A stretch of 64,000 bases of DNA from Hyphomicrobium sp. (GCA_013141015.1 JABFRT010000027.1:1-64000); one strand, 5' to 3'. Positions 48,516 to 57,581 are shown, counted from the first letter of the stretch. Program-made: numbers and translations. Notes: generated by a model not told the origin, from the letters alone.

Positions 48516-49788
48516 AACGCAGGCGCTCATCTCCGGCTGGACAATCAACGCGCGGACCCTGGCGGGCGTGATCGTTGCTGCCGCTATCGGCGCCAGCACG
48601 ATTGTATTTTCCGAGCCCGCCATTGCTGACGCATTGATGGCTGTCGTGATCGTCGTCTTGCCGGTTCTTGGCACAGTGCGTTTTGGTAAAATGGCACTGC
48701 TGAATTTTGCCATCTGGGCGGCAGTCGTCGCGCTTGGCATCGCTGCGTCCGGCATGTCGGTTACCTTAGATACGGCGATCAAACACCAGCTGGTCACGCT
48801 GTTTTTGGCGGGCGGGGCATTTGTGTTGGCCGGATACATAGCCGCCGATCCCTTGCCGCGCATCATGCTGGTTTTCTGGTGCTATGTTGCGGCGTGCCTG
48901 GTTGCAACGGCTGCGGCGTTGGCTGGATACTTCAACCTCGTGCCATCGGCCTTTGATCTCTTCACCAACTACGGCCGTGCGCGCGGCACCTTTAAAGACC
49001 CCAATGTCTATGGCGCCGCGCTCGGGCCCGCGATCACCTTCGCGGTGTGGATCATGCTGCGCGAACCCGCCAAGCGCGCCTATGTGGCGGCGTTCATCGT
49101 TTTGCCGCTGGTCATCGGGCTGCTGCTCAGCTTCTCGCGTGGCGCGTGGATCTCGGCTATCATTTCGGTCGCAATCCTCGGCGTTCTGACCATGCTCACC
49201 TCGCGGCGGAAAACCGATTTTCACAGACTCGGCGTGGTCAGTATTGCGGGTGTGGTCGCCGCTGCGCTCGCGCTGTTTGCTGTTCTGCAGGTCGAGCAAG
49301 TCAGATCACTGTTCAGCGAACGCGCCAGTCTCGATCAGAGCTACGATGCCGGGCCGGAGGGTCGTTTTGGTGGTCAAGAAAAGGCGCGCAATCTTATTCT
49401 TGAAAATCCGTTCGGCATCGGCACACATACGTTCCGCGAAAAGTATCACCACGAAGAGCCCCACAACGTCTACCTCAGCCAGTTCCTCAACGCTGGATGG
49501 CTCGGCGGAATGCTGTACGCAATCTCAGTGCTCGCAACCGTTGTAATCGGCTTGCGGGCCGCGCGCTTCAACGGCGCTTTGCAAGGCGGGTTCGTGGTTG
49601 CCGGCGCGGCGTTTGCGGGCGTGGCCTTCGAAGGCTTCGTGATCGACAGCGATCACTGGCGGCATTTTTTCATTGTGATGGCCTGCGTCTGGGGCCTGGC
49701 CGACGCACGCGCGCCGGATATCGACCCATCCCGCCGCCGTGATGATCCCGTGGACGAGGCATTTGACGAGGCCGCCGCGCAAGCCTGA
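48505..49788 (+). CDS. O-antigen ligase / polymerase-like membrane protein
   Basis: A 427-residue membrane protein with about ten to twelve hydrophobic helices. The Wzy/WaaL-like features are RGTFKDPNVYGAALGPAI in the middle (FKDPN motif), FSRGAWISAIIS, a large periplasmic loop (residues about 255-310), and ENPFGIGTHTFREKYHHEEP with HNVYLSQFLNAGWLGG, typical of the O-antigen ligase family. It polymerises or ligates polysaccharide units in the periplasm. It starts within the last codons of the sugar phosphotransferase gene, so the two act together, though no other glycosyltransferase or flippase is nearby. Confidence 0.87.
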   Translation: MLTETQALISGWTINARTLAGVIVAAAIGASTIVFSEPAIADALMAVVIVVLPVLGTVRFGKMALLNFAIWAAVVALGIAASGMSVTLDTAIKHQLVTLFLAGGAFVLAGYIAADPLPRIMLVFWCYVAACLVATAAALAGYFNLVPSAFDLFTNYGRARGTFKDPNVYGAALGPAITFAVWIMLREPAKRAYVAAFIVLPLVIGLLLSFSRGAWISAIISVAILGVLTMLTSRRKTDFHRLGVVSIAGVVAAALALFAVLQVEQVRSLFSERASLDQSYDAGPEGRFGGQEKARNLILENPFGIGTHTFREKYHHEEPHNVYLSQFLNAGWLGGMLYAISVLATVVIGLRAARFNGALQGGFVVAGAAFAGVAFEGFVIDSDHWRHFFIVMACVWGLADARAPDIDPSRRRDDPVDEAFDEAAAQA

Positions 49789-49804
49789 ATCGAGCGGCGA
49801 TGCA

Positions 49805-50464
49805 CTATACGCCCTTATCGCCGGTGACGACTTTTTCCATCCAGTCTTCAATCGTGGTCGTGCCGATTTTCTCGACCGTTTCGCGCTCATCCTTGCGCAC
49901 AACGTCTTGCAATGCGTCGATGCGCTTCCACTCGCAGAACGGCGTTTCGTCTTCGACGCCCGGCGCATAGCGTGACGGCTCGGCCTTGTCATAGCGATGA
50001 ATGTAGCGCGGACAATTCATCCACGTTTCATGGACGGAGACCTTGACCACCATTTCGGCTTCTTTGAACAGCTTGAGTTCAGCCCCCGCAACGATCAGCT
50101 CGGCCCGGCCCTGGAGGCGCAAGCGGAAGGGCTTGATGAAATCGATGAACAGCATGCCAATCTCGGGATTGGCTGCAATATTGCCCATCGACAAATACAT
50201 GCCGTTGCCGTCGTAGCTTGGAAACAGCAGCGTATTGGCGTCCGCCACTTTGACGAAGCCGGGCGTGCCGCCCTTGTACGACACCGTCGGCCGGCCCTTG
50301 TGGTCAATTGAGGTCAGGAAAAACATATCCCGGCTTTCGATGAACGCTTTCGCCATGTCATCGACTTCGGGCTTGACGGTGATCGCTTCAATGCGGTCTG
50401 CGAGATTGCGCGTATCGAACGCCATCTGCAGGGCACGGTGGTTGTCTCCGTAAAGGCGGCTCAT
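49805..50464 (-). CDS. Pyridoxamine 5'-phosphate oxidase family (flavin-binding split-barrel) protein
   Basis: A 219-residue protein from the ATG at 50464 (MSRLYGDNHRALQMAFDTRN). The split-barrel core is visible in SRDMFFLTSIDHKGRPTVSY, KGGTPGFVKVADANTLLFPS, YDGNGMYLSMGNIAANPEIG and LFIDFIKPFRLRLQGRAEL. The family binds FMN or related cofactors; substrates vary and cannot be named here. Vitamin B6 synthesis by a true PdxH is unlikely because the PdxH C-terminal signature is absent. It is convergent with the O-antigen ligase-like gene, 16 bases away. Confidence 0.85.
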   Translation of the reverse strand: MSRLYGDNHRALQMAFDTRNLADRIEAITVKPEVDDMAKAFIESRDMFFLTSIDHKGRPTVSYKGGTPGFVKVADANTLLFPSYDGNGMYLSMGNIAANPEIGMLFIDFIKPFRLRLQGRAELIVAGAELKLFKEAEMVVKVSVHETWMNCPRYIHRYDKAEPSRYAPGVEDETPFCEWKRIDALQDVVRKDERETVEKIGTTTIEDWMEKVVTGDKGV

Positions 50465-50580
50465 GGTGGGCTCCCGGTGCTGCTTGCTTTGGCATAAACC
50501 ACACTGCCACGGCTTCGTCACGCGCAACGCAAGCCGCAAATCTCACAAAATATGAAGCGCTGAAAAAATAGAAAAGGCCA

Positions 50581-50609
50581 AAAAAAACACCGGTTCGTTT
50601 TGCGAACCA
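50581..50609 (-). terminator. Rho-independent terminator downstream of xerD
   Basis: On the minus strand a GGTTCG/CGAACC hairpin (50592-50597 and 50603-50608) is followed by a run of eight T. Outer arms AAGGCCAA (50574-50581) and TTGGCCTT (50619-50626) make a nested second stem. It lies about 100 bases after the xerD stop and ends the operon that begins with the 47-residue membrane protein. Confidence 0.85.
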
Positions 50610-50712
50610 GCGCTTATCTTGGCCTTCCCGGCACTTTAGCAAGTATGCCACAGATGAGCGTCACGCTCAACGGAAATCAGCGTTAAGCGCCAGCTGAGTT
50701 ATCCCCGTTTGG

Positions 50713-51630
50713 CTATGTCTTGGCCAGCGGGTGATGATCGTTGACCAGCTTCTTCAAGCGCTCCTGGAGCACGTGGGTATAAATCTCGGTTGTCGAGATA
50801 TCGGCGTGACCGAGCAACTGCTGGACCGCGCGCAAGTCGGCGCCGCGATCTAAAAGGTGGCTGGCAAAGGCGTGCCGCAACACGTGCGGCGACACGCGCT
50901 CGGGGTCGAGGCCCGCGTCAACAGCCACGTCTTTCAAATCCTGGGCGAAGCCTTGCCGCGTGACGTGGCCTTCAGCGGCCTTCGACGCGAACAGCCACGG
51001 CGAATTGTCGAAGCGGCCGGAAACCGTAAGATAGCGATCAAGCGCATCGCGTGCCGCCGGGTTCAGCGGCACCAGGCGCTCGCGCCCGCCCTTGCCTTTG
51101 ATGGTCAGCACGCGCCGGTCGCCGCGCAACACGGCACGCGGCAGCGAGACAAGTTCGCTGACGCGCATGCCGGTGGCGTAAAGCATCTCAATCAGGCAAT
51201 GGAAGCGCAAGGCGCGGAACAGATCCCGGCCTTCCTGACCGTCAATCCGCTTTTGTGCTGCTGCAATCAGGGTGTCGACTTCGGCGATACTCAACACGCG
51301 CGGCAGCGTGCGGGCGCGCTTGGGTCCACTCAAACCACTCGCCGGGTCCGCTTCAACAATGCCTTCAGCACTTAGAAACTTGAAGAACTGACGCACGGAT
51401 GACAGCCGCCGCGCGCGTGATGCCGCCGCCAAGCCGTCTTCCGTCAAAGACTGCAGATACGCTTGGATATCCTTGGCGCCGGCTTTCTCAAGGGTACGTG
51501 AGCGGCTGTCGAGGAACGCCAGAAATGCGTCGAGGTCGCGGGTGTAGGCTTGCAGCGTGTTGTCTGCGGCGCCGCGTTCAGCGCCGAGCATTTCAAGGAA
51601 GGCTTTGACGTGTTGCCCGCCCGTGCTCAT
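50713..51630 (-). CDS. xerD: Site-specific tyrosine recombinase XerD
   Basis: With XerC it resolves chromosome dimers at the dif site. The 305-residue protein has an N-terminal SAM-like DNA-binding domain (about 5-95) and a catalytic domain with R156 (TGMRVSEL), the Lys of KGKGGRERLVPL, H249 and R252 (SPHVLRHAFASHLL), H275 (LLGHADISTTEIY) and the nucleophile Y284. Length, absence of neighbouring mobile-element genes and the conserved position beside aroK-aroB argue for the housekeeping XerD rather than a phage integrase. Its start is 15 bases after the stop of the preceding 625-residue protein gene. Confidence 0.93.
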   Translation of the reverse strand: MSTGGQHVKAFLEMLGAERGAADNTLQAYTRDLDAFLAFLDSRSRTLEKAGAKDIQAYLQSLTEDGLAAASRARRLSSVRQFFKFLSAEGIVEADPASGLSGPKRARTLPRVLSIAEVDTLIAAAQKRIDGQEGRDLFRALRFHCLIEMLYATGMRVSELVSLPRAVLRGDRRVLTIKGKGGRERLVPLNPAARDALDRYLTVSGRFDNSPWLFASKAAEGHVTRQGFAQDLKDVAVDAGLDPERVSPHVLRHAFASHLLDRGADLRAVQQLLGHADISTTEIYTHVLQERLKKLVNDHHPLAKT

Positions 51631-51645
51631 GACCCTCGTTGATCC

Positions 51646-53523
51646 TCAATTGGCCGTGCTGCGCGGCCACGCGCCAAGCAGGGCTTCAAGGCCCAGCCGG
51701 CGCGCGTCGGCGTCAAGGCCTGCGCGTTTCAAGGCGCGGATGCTATCACCAAGCGCAATCATGTGCGCGCCTTCCGCGCCGTTCGGCCCAAGCGACTTCA
51801 TGGCGAGCAGAACCGTGCGGCCGAACTCCTTTTTCTTGGCGGCGTCCTGCAATTCGGAAAGCACGCCGGTTTCGGGCAGATAACCGGTTGTGGGTTGCGG
51901 CGTGCGGCTGGCGGCCTCCCACAACGGAATCGGCACATTGTAGGAGAGCGCATCGAGCACGGTTGCCAAGCGATGCAAATCGTCGGGCCGGAAGCGGCCG
52001 CTCTGCGCGACGGTGTCGAGTGCATTCAGGCTTTGCCCGCGATCTGTGAGATTTGGGTCGGCGATGTCGGCAAGTGCCAGCCAGTGGTCGAGACTACCGC
52101 CCGGACGGCCCTGCACGTTGGCTGTCGCAATCCACCGGCGGGCCAGATCATATTGACCTGATGCCAAGCCGATTTCTGCTCCCGTTTCAGCGAACCAGCT
52201 GATCTCAGGCTGCGGATTGAGCGCGGCGATCACAGGTGCCGCCATCTGCAAGGCCAGAAACAGAATGCCGTTGCGTTTGGCGTCATCGATGAAGGCGCGC
52301 ACGAGACGGGTTTTTTTCATCGGCGTTTGCTCAGCTTCCGCCGACTTGAACAGTGCGGCGCGCCGGAAAGCGCCTTGCAGTTTTCCACCCGCCAACAGCG
52401 TGTCGGCCGTTTCCGGATTGGCGTTGGCCCGGTAGATCGCCGCCAGCATGTCAGGTGCCAGCGCGTTGAGCTTGGCCGCCTCTTCGGCTGCCGGAAGGCC
52501 AAGGTCAACGGGCGTCGCCGCGTCATTGGCCAGCGCAACAAGGAGTGCCGGTTCGCCCCGTTGCAGCACGTCCTTGTGCGGCAGGCCGCCGGCCCGTTCG
52601 ACCAGGCGATAGTCGAGCAACGACAATTGTTTGGTGACTGCAATCTTCGGTTTCGAGCCGATTGAAATGGCGTCCAGCGCTTCAAGGCCGGGCGACGGCG
52701 GTTCGCCTTGTTCGCGCGCGAGTTCAGCTGCGAGGCCTGCGGATGCCGCATCATTGGCAAGCGCTGCGCAATAGCCGGACATCAAAATCGCCTGGCCCTT
52801 GAGGCGCGGTGGCATGCCGGTCTTGGCCGACGTTGCGGCTTGTACAATTTCACAGGCGCGCGGCGCTTTGCCGGATGCAAGCTCGTTACGCGCCGTCAGC
52901 AGGGTCAGCAAGGCATCGCTCGCGCCGGGCGGCTGTTTGGCAATTTCAGCAGCGGCGTCCGCGGCCAATCCCGAGCGATATAAAACTTCAAGACGCAGGG
53001 CTGTGAATTTGCCATCGGCCGTCGCGCCCGCGGGCGCGGTGACATCGGCCGTGATCAGGCGTTTCCACAGACCATGCAGTGCCGGCGAGCGCGGTGGGAT
53101 CTCAAGTTGACTGATCAGCTTTTCAAGCGCTTCAGCCGTCAGGCCGCGCCACAGCTCATGCGGCAGGCCGGAGCCGTCAGCAGCCATGACGGGCGCGATA
53201 TCGCCCTTCTCGACAGGTGCCGGCACGGCGGGCGGCAGCGCTTCGCGCATGACGGTATCGCGTGGAGGTGTGTCGCGCGGGGCGGGCGGCGCTGATTGGT
53301 CACTGCCGCCAGCGGCGTTGTCCTTACCGGCCATTGGGCTGAGATAAGGCCTGCTTTCTGCGCCGGCGGCTGGCGCGGGTGCGCGCTTGGCAGCCTTTTT
53401 GCGTTCGATGTCGGCGAACGGATTGAACGGCTGCCAGCTCTCGCCGGCCGTTGATGGGGAAGTGGCGGCCAGGATCGCGACAGCGAGCGTGAGGGCGATA
53501 CCACGATGAAATTTGAAGCGCAT
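51646..53523 (-). CDS. Secreted or periplasmic helical protein of unknown function
   Basis: A 625-residue protein with a Sec signal peptide (RGIALTLAVAILAATSPSTAG). A Pro/Ala-rich, low-complexity linker (about 30-110) follows, then a long all-helical region to the end, rich in Ala and Leu with helix-turn-helix spacing reminiscent of TPR or Sel1-like repeats, though no canonical repeat could be assigned. I do not know a named family. Position between a small membrane protein and xerD, on the same strand with short gaps (47 and 15 bases), suggests one operon, and an envelope role is inferred only from the signal peptide. Confidence 0.8.
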   Translation of the reverse strand: MRFKFHRGIALTLAVAILAATSPSTAGESWQPFNPFADIERKKAAKRAPAPAAGAESRPYLSPMAGKDNAAGGSDQSAPPAPRDTPPRDTVMREALPPAVPAPVEKGDIAPVMAADGSGLPHELWRGLTAEALEKLISQLEIPPRSPALHGLWKRLITADVTAPAGATADGKFTALRLEVLYRSGLAADAAAEIAKQPPGASDALLTLLTARNELASGKAPRACEIVQAATSAKTGMPPRLKGQAILMSGYCAALANDAASAGLAAELAREQGEPPSPGLEALDAISIGSKPKIAVTKQLSLLDYRLVERAGGLPHKDVLQRGEPALLVALANDAATPVDLGLPAAEEAAKLNALAPDMLAAIYRANANPETADTLLAGGKLQGAFRRAALFKSAEAEQTPMKKTRLVRAFIDDAKRNGILFLALQMAAPVIAALNPQPEISWFAETGAEIGLASGQYDLARRWIATANVQGRPGGSLDHWLALADIADPNLTDRGQSLNALDTVAQSGRFRPDDLHRLATVLDALSYNVPIPLWEAASRTPQPTTGYLPETGVLSELQDAAKKKEFGRTVLLAMKSLGPNGAEGAHMIALGDSIRALKRAGLDADARRLGLEALLGAWPRSTAN

Positions 53524-53570
53524 TGCACTCGTTTGCGGATGAAGCAGATGACGGTTGAGGTGTGTACGGG

Positions 53571-53714
53571 TTATTTGCGGATTTTAACACCGGGAATAGG
53601 TTTGCTCACGGTCTGCTGTTCCGGCTCGAACCGGGTGGCGAGCACATAAAGCCCCGCCAGCACCAGCCCCGCCAGGGAAGCCGTCACGAATAGAAACCGG
53701 AAAAGGCTCGGCAT
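53571..53714 (-). CDS. 47-residue single-span membrane protein
   Basis: A very short gene starting at MPSLFRFLFVTASLAGLVLA. One transmembrane helix (about residues 5-25) is followed by a short tail with LATRFEPEQQ and KPIPGVKIRK. Small proteins of this form occur between xerD and aroK in other Hyphomicrobiales, as far as I recall, and no function is known. It is probably the first gene of the operon with the 625-residue protein and xerD. A longer in-frame extension to 53873 overlaps the aroK-aroB promoter region and is rejected. Confidence 0.65.
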   Translation of the reverse strand: MPSLFRFLFVTASLAGLVLAGLYVLATRFEPEQQTVSKPIPGVKIRK

Positions 53715-53952
53715 GTGTTCAATCCTGCCCCAGGCCTGCCCCAGGGATAGCCGGGCGCCCGAGTTTGGGCCCCCCAAGTTGGCGCGAATATGGCTGGTCC
53801 GCACTGGCCCGCAGTTGCCCCGTGTTGGCCAACTCCAAGGATCGGGTTTGCGGACCAATTCGGATCGTGGCATGTCGTCGGTTCAGACCGCAAGCGCCGC
53901 TTGGACACATCGACCAATTGATTGTCCGGCGGCCGCCAGAGACAAGACGCCC

Positions 53953-55731
53953 ATGACGGAGACAGAATCGGTTGACGCGATCAAAGCCTGCCTTGGCCAG
54001 CGCTCGATAGTGCTGGTCGGGCTGATGGGCTGCGGGAAATCGTCTATCGGCAAGAGATTGGCGGCCCGGATGGGGTTGCCGTTCCTCGACGCAGACGAGG
54101 AAATCGAGCGCGCAGCCGCCAAATCCATCAACGAGATTTTCACCGATCACGGCGAAGCGCACTTCCGCGAAGGCGAACGCAAGGTGATCTCGCGCCTGCT
54201 GGCCAACGGTCCACAAGTCTTGGCGACCGGCGGCGGGGCGTATATGCACCCGGAGACGCGGCAAAAAATCCGCGAGGGTGGCTTCTGCATCTGGCTGCGC
54301 GCCGAGCTGCCGGTATTGATGCGCCGCGTCGGCAAACGCGACACGCGGCCGTTGCTGCGCTCGGGCAATCCGGAAGCGACCATGCGCAAATTGATGGAGG
54401 CCCGCTATCCGGTTTATGCCGAGGCGGATTTGACAATCGAAAGCCGCGACGAGCCGCACGAAGTGATCGTCTCGGAAATTATCAACCGGACCGTGCAGCG
54501 CTGCGCGCAGGTCACATCGCATTCGCCCAACCCGAAAGATGCTGTTGCTCCCATGACCGCCGCCCCCTTGAGCGAAACCGCAACCGAAGCAACGGCCACA
54601 GGCACCGCCTCACGCACCGTTGGTGTTGATCTCGCCAACCGCTCTTATGATGTGTTGATCGGCACCGGCTTGGTGCGCAATGCAGGTGCTTTGATCAAGC
54701 AAAGGCTTGGGCCGGTCAAATGCGGTATCGTGACCGACGAGAATGTTGCCCGCCATCACTTGGCTGTTTTGGAAGCAAGCCTGAAGGCCGAGGGGATGTT
54801 CGCCGGCTCGATCATTTTGCCGCCCGGCGAAGCGACCAAGAGTTTCCGCGAACTCGGGCCCTTGTGCGAAAAGCTGCTCGAACTCGGCCTTGAGCGCGGC
54901 GATATCGTCGTGCCGTTCGGCGGCGGCGTGATTGGCGATCTGGCCGGCTTTGCAGCGGGCATCCTGCGCCGTGGTGTCAGGTTCGTGCAAATCCCGACGT
55001 CGCTTTTGGCGCAAGTCGATAGCTCGGTCGGCGGTAAGACCGGCATCAACACCCCGCAGGGCAAGAACCTGATCGGTGTGTTCCACCAGCCAAACCTGGT
55101 GCTGGCCGATACAGATGTGCTGGCGACATTGCCCGAGCGCGAAGTGCGCGCCGGTTATGCCGAAGTTGCCAAATACGGATTGCTTGGAGATGCTGATTTC
55201 TTCAGCTGGCTTGAGCAGAACTTTCGCGGCGTGTTCGGCAACTCCGGACCCGATCTCACGCACGCCATTGAAACCAGCGTCAAAGCCAAAGCGGCCATCG
55301 TGGCGCGCGATGAACACGAAACCGGTGACCGCGCGTTGCTGAACCTCGGCCACACGTTCGGCCATGCGCTTGAAGCCTGGACCGGATTCTCGAGCCGCCT
55401 GCTGCACGGCGAAGGCGTTTCAATCGGCATGTGCCTGGCGTTCCGCTTGTCGGAGGAATTGGGACTTTGCCCGAAGGGGACCGCCGGGCGCGTCACCCGC
55501 CATTTGAAGGCTGCCGGGCTGCCGGTTCACATCAATGACATACAAGGCGGCAAAGCCAACGCGGACGAGTTGATGCGCTTGATGGCCCAGGACAAAAAAG
55601 TCAGCAAAGGCCGCCTGACCTTCATAATGGCCCGCGATATCGGACAGGCGTTCATAACCCGCGATATTGATCCGGAGGCTGTCAGGGCGTTTCTCGCCCG
55701 TGAAATCGGAGGGTGTGAAATCGGGGGTTAA
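53953..55731 (+). CDS. aroKB: Fused shikimate kinase / 3-dehydroquinate synthase
   Basis: One uninterrupted frame of 592 residues codes for two shikimate-pathway enzymes. The shikimate kinase part (about 1-190) starts MTETESVDAIKACLGQRSIV and has the P-loop GLMGCGKSSIGKRLA (23-37), DADEEIERAAAKSINEIF, HFREGERKVISRLL and LATGGGAYMHPETR. A Pro/Ala/Thr-rich linker (about 190-225) leads to 3-dehydroquinate synthase: VDLANRSYDVLIG, PPGEATKSF, PFGGGVIGDLAGFAA, PTSLLAQVDSSVGGKTGIN, REVRAGYAEVAKYG, LNLGHTFGHALE and LLHGEGVSIGM, the last three carrying the zinc ligands. The two genes are usually separate and overlapping in rhizobia. An upstream open frame to 53713 overlaps the opposite gene and is not coding. 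Confidence 0.94.
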   Translation: MTETESVDAIKACLGQRSIVLVGLMGCGKSSIGKRLAARMGLPFLDADEEIERAAAKSINEIFTDHGEAHFREGERKVISRLLANGPQVLATGGGAYMHPETRQKIREGGFCIWLRAELPVLMRRVGKRDTRPLLRSGNPEATMRKLMEARYPVYAEADLTIESRDEPHEVIVSEIINRTVQRCAQVTSHSPNPKDAVAPMTAAPLSETATEATATGTASRTVGVDLANRSYDVLIGTGLVRNAGALIKQRLGPVKCGIVTDENVARHHLAVLEASLKAEGMFAGSIILPPGEATKSFRELGPLCEKLLELGLERGDIVVPFGGGVIGDLAGFAAGILRRGVRFVQIPTSLLAQVDSSVGGKTGINTPQGKNLIGVFHQPNLVLADTDVLATLPEREVRAGYAEVAKYGLLGDADFFSWLEQNFRGVFGNSGPDLTHAIETSVKAKAAIVARDEHETGDRALLNLGHTFGHALEAWTGFSSRLLHGEGVSIGMCLAFRLSEELGLCPKGTAGRVTRHLKAAGLPVHINDIQGGKANADELMRLMAQDKKVSKGRLTFIMARDIGQAFITRDIDPEAVRAFLAREIGGCEIGG

Positions 55732-55808
55732 GCGTTGCCCAAGTGCCGTGCTAGAATGGGCACGATTTCAATGTTAGGACCTGAACGCTTCCCCATGATC
55801 CTCTCAAC

Positions 55809-57128
55809 ATGACACTCTCGATCGGTCTGAGTATTTTAGCGATTATCGTGCTGATCGCGCTGTCTGCTTTCTTCAATGGTAGCGAGACGGCATTGACAGC
55901 CGTCTCCCGTGCGCGCCTGCATGCACTCGAAGAAGACGGCAACACCAAAGCTAAGCTGGTCAACAAGTTGCTGGCGACGCCCGAGAAGATGATCGGAACG
56001 GTGCTGCTCGGCAATACGCTGGTTGACGTGCTGGCGGCGGCGCTGGCGTCCAATCTGGCCGTCGAGGTCTATGGCGAAGTCGGCGTGGTGTACGCGACCG
56101 CCATTGTCACCGTTTTGATTGTGATCTTCGCGGCCGTGCTGCCAAAGACATATGCGCTCGCTTACTCGGATCGCGTTGCATTGATTGTTGCGCCCATCAT
56201 GCGCGGCATCATTCTTGTGCTGACGCCGTTCACAAAGGCCATTGAGTTTGTCGTCCGGCAGTTCCTGAAGCTGACGCCGGGCAAGGCTGACGATAACGCC
56301 AACATTCTCGCCGCGCGTGAGGAAATCCGCGGCACCATTGATTTGCAAGCCAAGGAAGGCACGGTTGCCAAGGGCGATGCCAATATGCTCGGCGGCGTGC
56401 TTGATTTGCGCGATCTGCAGGTTGCCGACATCATGGTCCACCGCACCAAGATGGAGACGATCAACGCCGATGATACGCCGGCCCGCGTGCTCGAAGAGCT
56501 GTTGAAGTCGCAATACACCCGCGCGCCGGTGTGGCGTGATGAGCCTGAAAATATCGTCGGCGTGTTGCACACCAAGGACCTGCTGGCAGCGCTGGCGCGC
56601 TCGGGCTGGGACCCGTCCAAGCTGGACATCATGAGCTTCGCAACCGCGCCGTGGTTCGTGCCGGACACGACGACGCTCAAGGATCAGCTCAATCAGTTCT
56701 TGAAAAACAAGGCGCAGATGGCGCTGGTCGTCGATGAGTACGGCGAAGTGCAGGGCCTCATTACGCTTGAGGACATCCTGGAAGAAATCGTCGGCCAGAT
56801 CGCGGACGAGCACGACACCCAGGAAACCCACATCCGTGTGCAACCGGACGGCACGGTCAATGTGGATGGCACGGTCGCGATCCGCGATCTCAACCGCCAT
56901 TTGGATTGGGATTTGCCGGACGAAGAAGCGACGACCATCGCAGGGCTCGTGATTCACGAAGCGCAAACCATCCCTGAGCCCGGCCAGCAATTCACGTTCC
57001 ACGGCTTCCGCTTCGAGATTTTGCGCAAGTCGCGCAATAAGATCACGGCGCTGCGTATTAAAGCCGTGCCGAAGCCTGAGGGCGGAGACGGCAAATCCGC
57101 AGAAACGTCGTCGCTCGACGGCGGTTGA
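55809..57128 (+). CDS. CNNM/CorC (HlyC/CorC) family membrane protein with CBS domains
   Basis: A 439-residue protein in three parts. The DUF21 membrane domain (about 1-190) has four hydrophobic helices, with FFNGSETALTAVSRARLHAL and LLGNTLVDVLAAALASNLAV typical of the family. Two CBS domains (about 205-330) bind adenine nucleotides (VADIMVHRTKMETI, YGEVQGLITLEDILEEIVGQ). The C-terminal CorC_HlyC domain runs from VNVDGTVAIRDLNRHLDWDL to the end. Members are linked to Mg2+/Co2+ efflux or membrane integrity; the old label 'hemolysin' is not supported by sequence. It lies 77 bases after the aroK-aroB fusion. Confidence 0.92.
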   Translation: MTLSIGLSILAIIVLIALSAFFNGSETALTAVSRARLHALEEDGNTKAKLVNKLLATPEKMIGTVLLGNTLVDVLAAALASNLAVEVYGEVGVVYATAIVTVLIVIFAAVLPKTYALAYSDRVALIVAPIMRGIILVLTPFTKAIEFVVRQFLKLTPGKADDNANILAAREEIRGTIDLQAKEGTVAKGDANMLGGVLDLRDLQVADIMVHRTKMETINADDTPARVLEELLKSQYTRAPVWRDEPENIVGVLHTKDLLAALARSGWDPSKLDIMSFATAPWFVPDTTTLKDQLNQFLKNKAQMALVVDEYGEVQGLITLEDILEEIVGQIADEHDTQETHIRVQPDGTVNVDGTVAIRDLNRHLDWDLPDEEATTIAGLVIHEAQTIPEPGQQFTFHGFRFEILRKSRNKITALRIKAVPKPEGGDGKSAETSSLDGG

Positions 57129-57138
57129 AGCCACTCCC

Positions 57139-57265
57139 ACCCGTCATTCCGTGCGCATCGCGGCATCCTTCATGACGCGCTGCAGACACGGGATCTCCCA
57201 CAACCGAAGATCCCGTGTCTGCGGTGCAACGTAAGGAAGCTGCACCCGCGCACGGGATGACGGGT
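57139..57265. repeat. 127-bp palindromic element between convergent genes
   Basis: Terminal inverted repeats of 18 bp (57139-57156 and 57248-57265) match in 17 positions. Inside lies a perfect 15-bp hairpin (57182-57196 and 57208-57222). It fills most of the gap between the corC-like gene and bolA. Its arms contain the CGTCATxCCGTGCGC core, related to the CATCCCGGG core of the element at 60273-60397. It looks like a small non-autonomous repeat and may also act as a terminator. Confidence 0.8.
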
Positions 57266-57302
57266 CATGGGCCATAGCTGGGGTCACTGAATTGAAGTTG
57301 AT

Positions 57303-57581
57303 TTAGGCAGGAATCTTCTCGCCCGGCGCGTAGGTGGCCAATGCCAGCGCGTGGATGCGTCCGCCGACTTCGTCACCAAGGGCCGCGTTGACCATACGGT
57401 GCCGGTCAACGCGCGATTTGCCCTCGAACGCGGGCGAGACGATTAGAATGCGGAAATGGCTCTCGCCCGTGCCCGGAGATGAGCGGTGGCCGGCGTGCAT
57501 TTCGCTTTCATTGATGATGTCAAGCCGGATCGGGTTGAGCGCGACCATCAATTTTTCTTTGAGGCGGGTTTCGGCGGACAT
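57303..57581 (-). CDS. bolA: BolA-family protein
   Basis: A 92-residue protein with the BolA fold: KEKLMVALNPIRLDIINESE, MHAGHRSSPGTGESHFRILI and RVDRHRMVNAALGDEVGGRI with the conserved ALALATYAPGEK end. The His of HAGH and the RxxRHRxV region are the residues that bind iron-sulfur clusters with monothiol glutaredoxins. BolA proteins work in iron regulation and stress. It is divergent from the dnaJ-like gene and convergent with the corC-like gene. Confidence 0.93.
   Translation of the reverse strand: MSAETRLKEKLMVALNPIRLDIINESEMHAGHRSSPGTGESHFRILIVSPAFEGKSRVDRHRMVNAALGDEVGGRIHALALATYAPGEKIPA

Noticed and set aside
50713-51630. XerD as a mobile-element integrase
   Set aside because: Housekeeping length and motifs, no attachment-site duplication, no cargo genes, and a setting next to aroK-aroB.
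55836-57140. 434-residue minus-strand frame opposite the corC-like gene
   Set aside because: Full overlap with a recognised protein, His/Arg-rich composition typical of an antisense frame.
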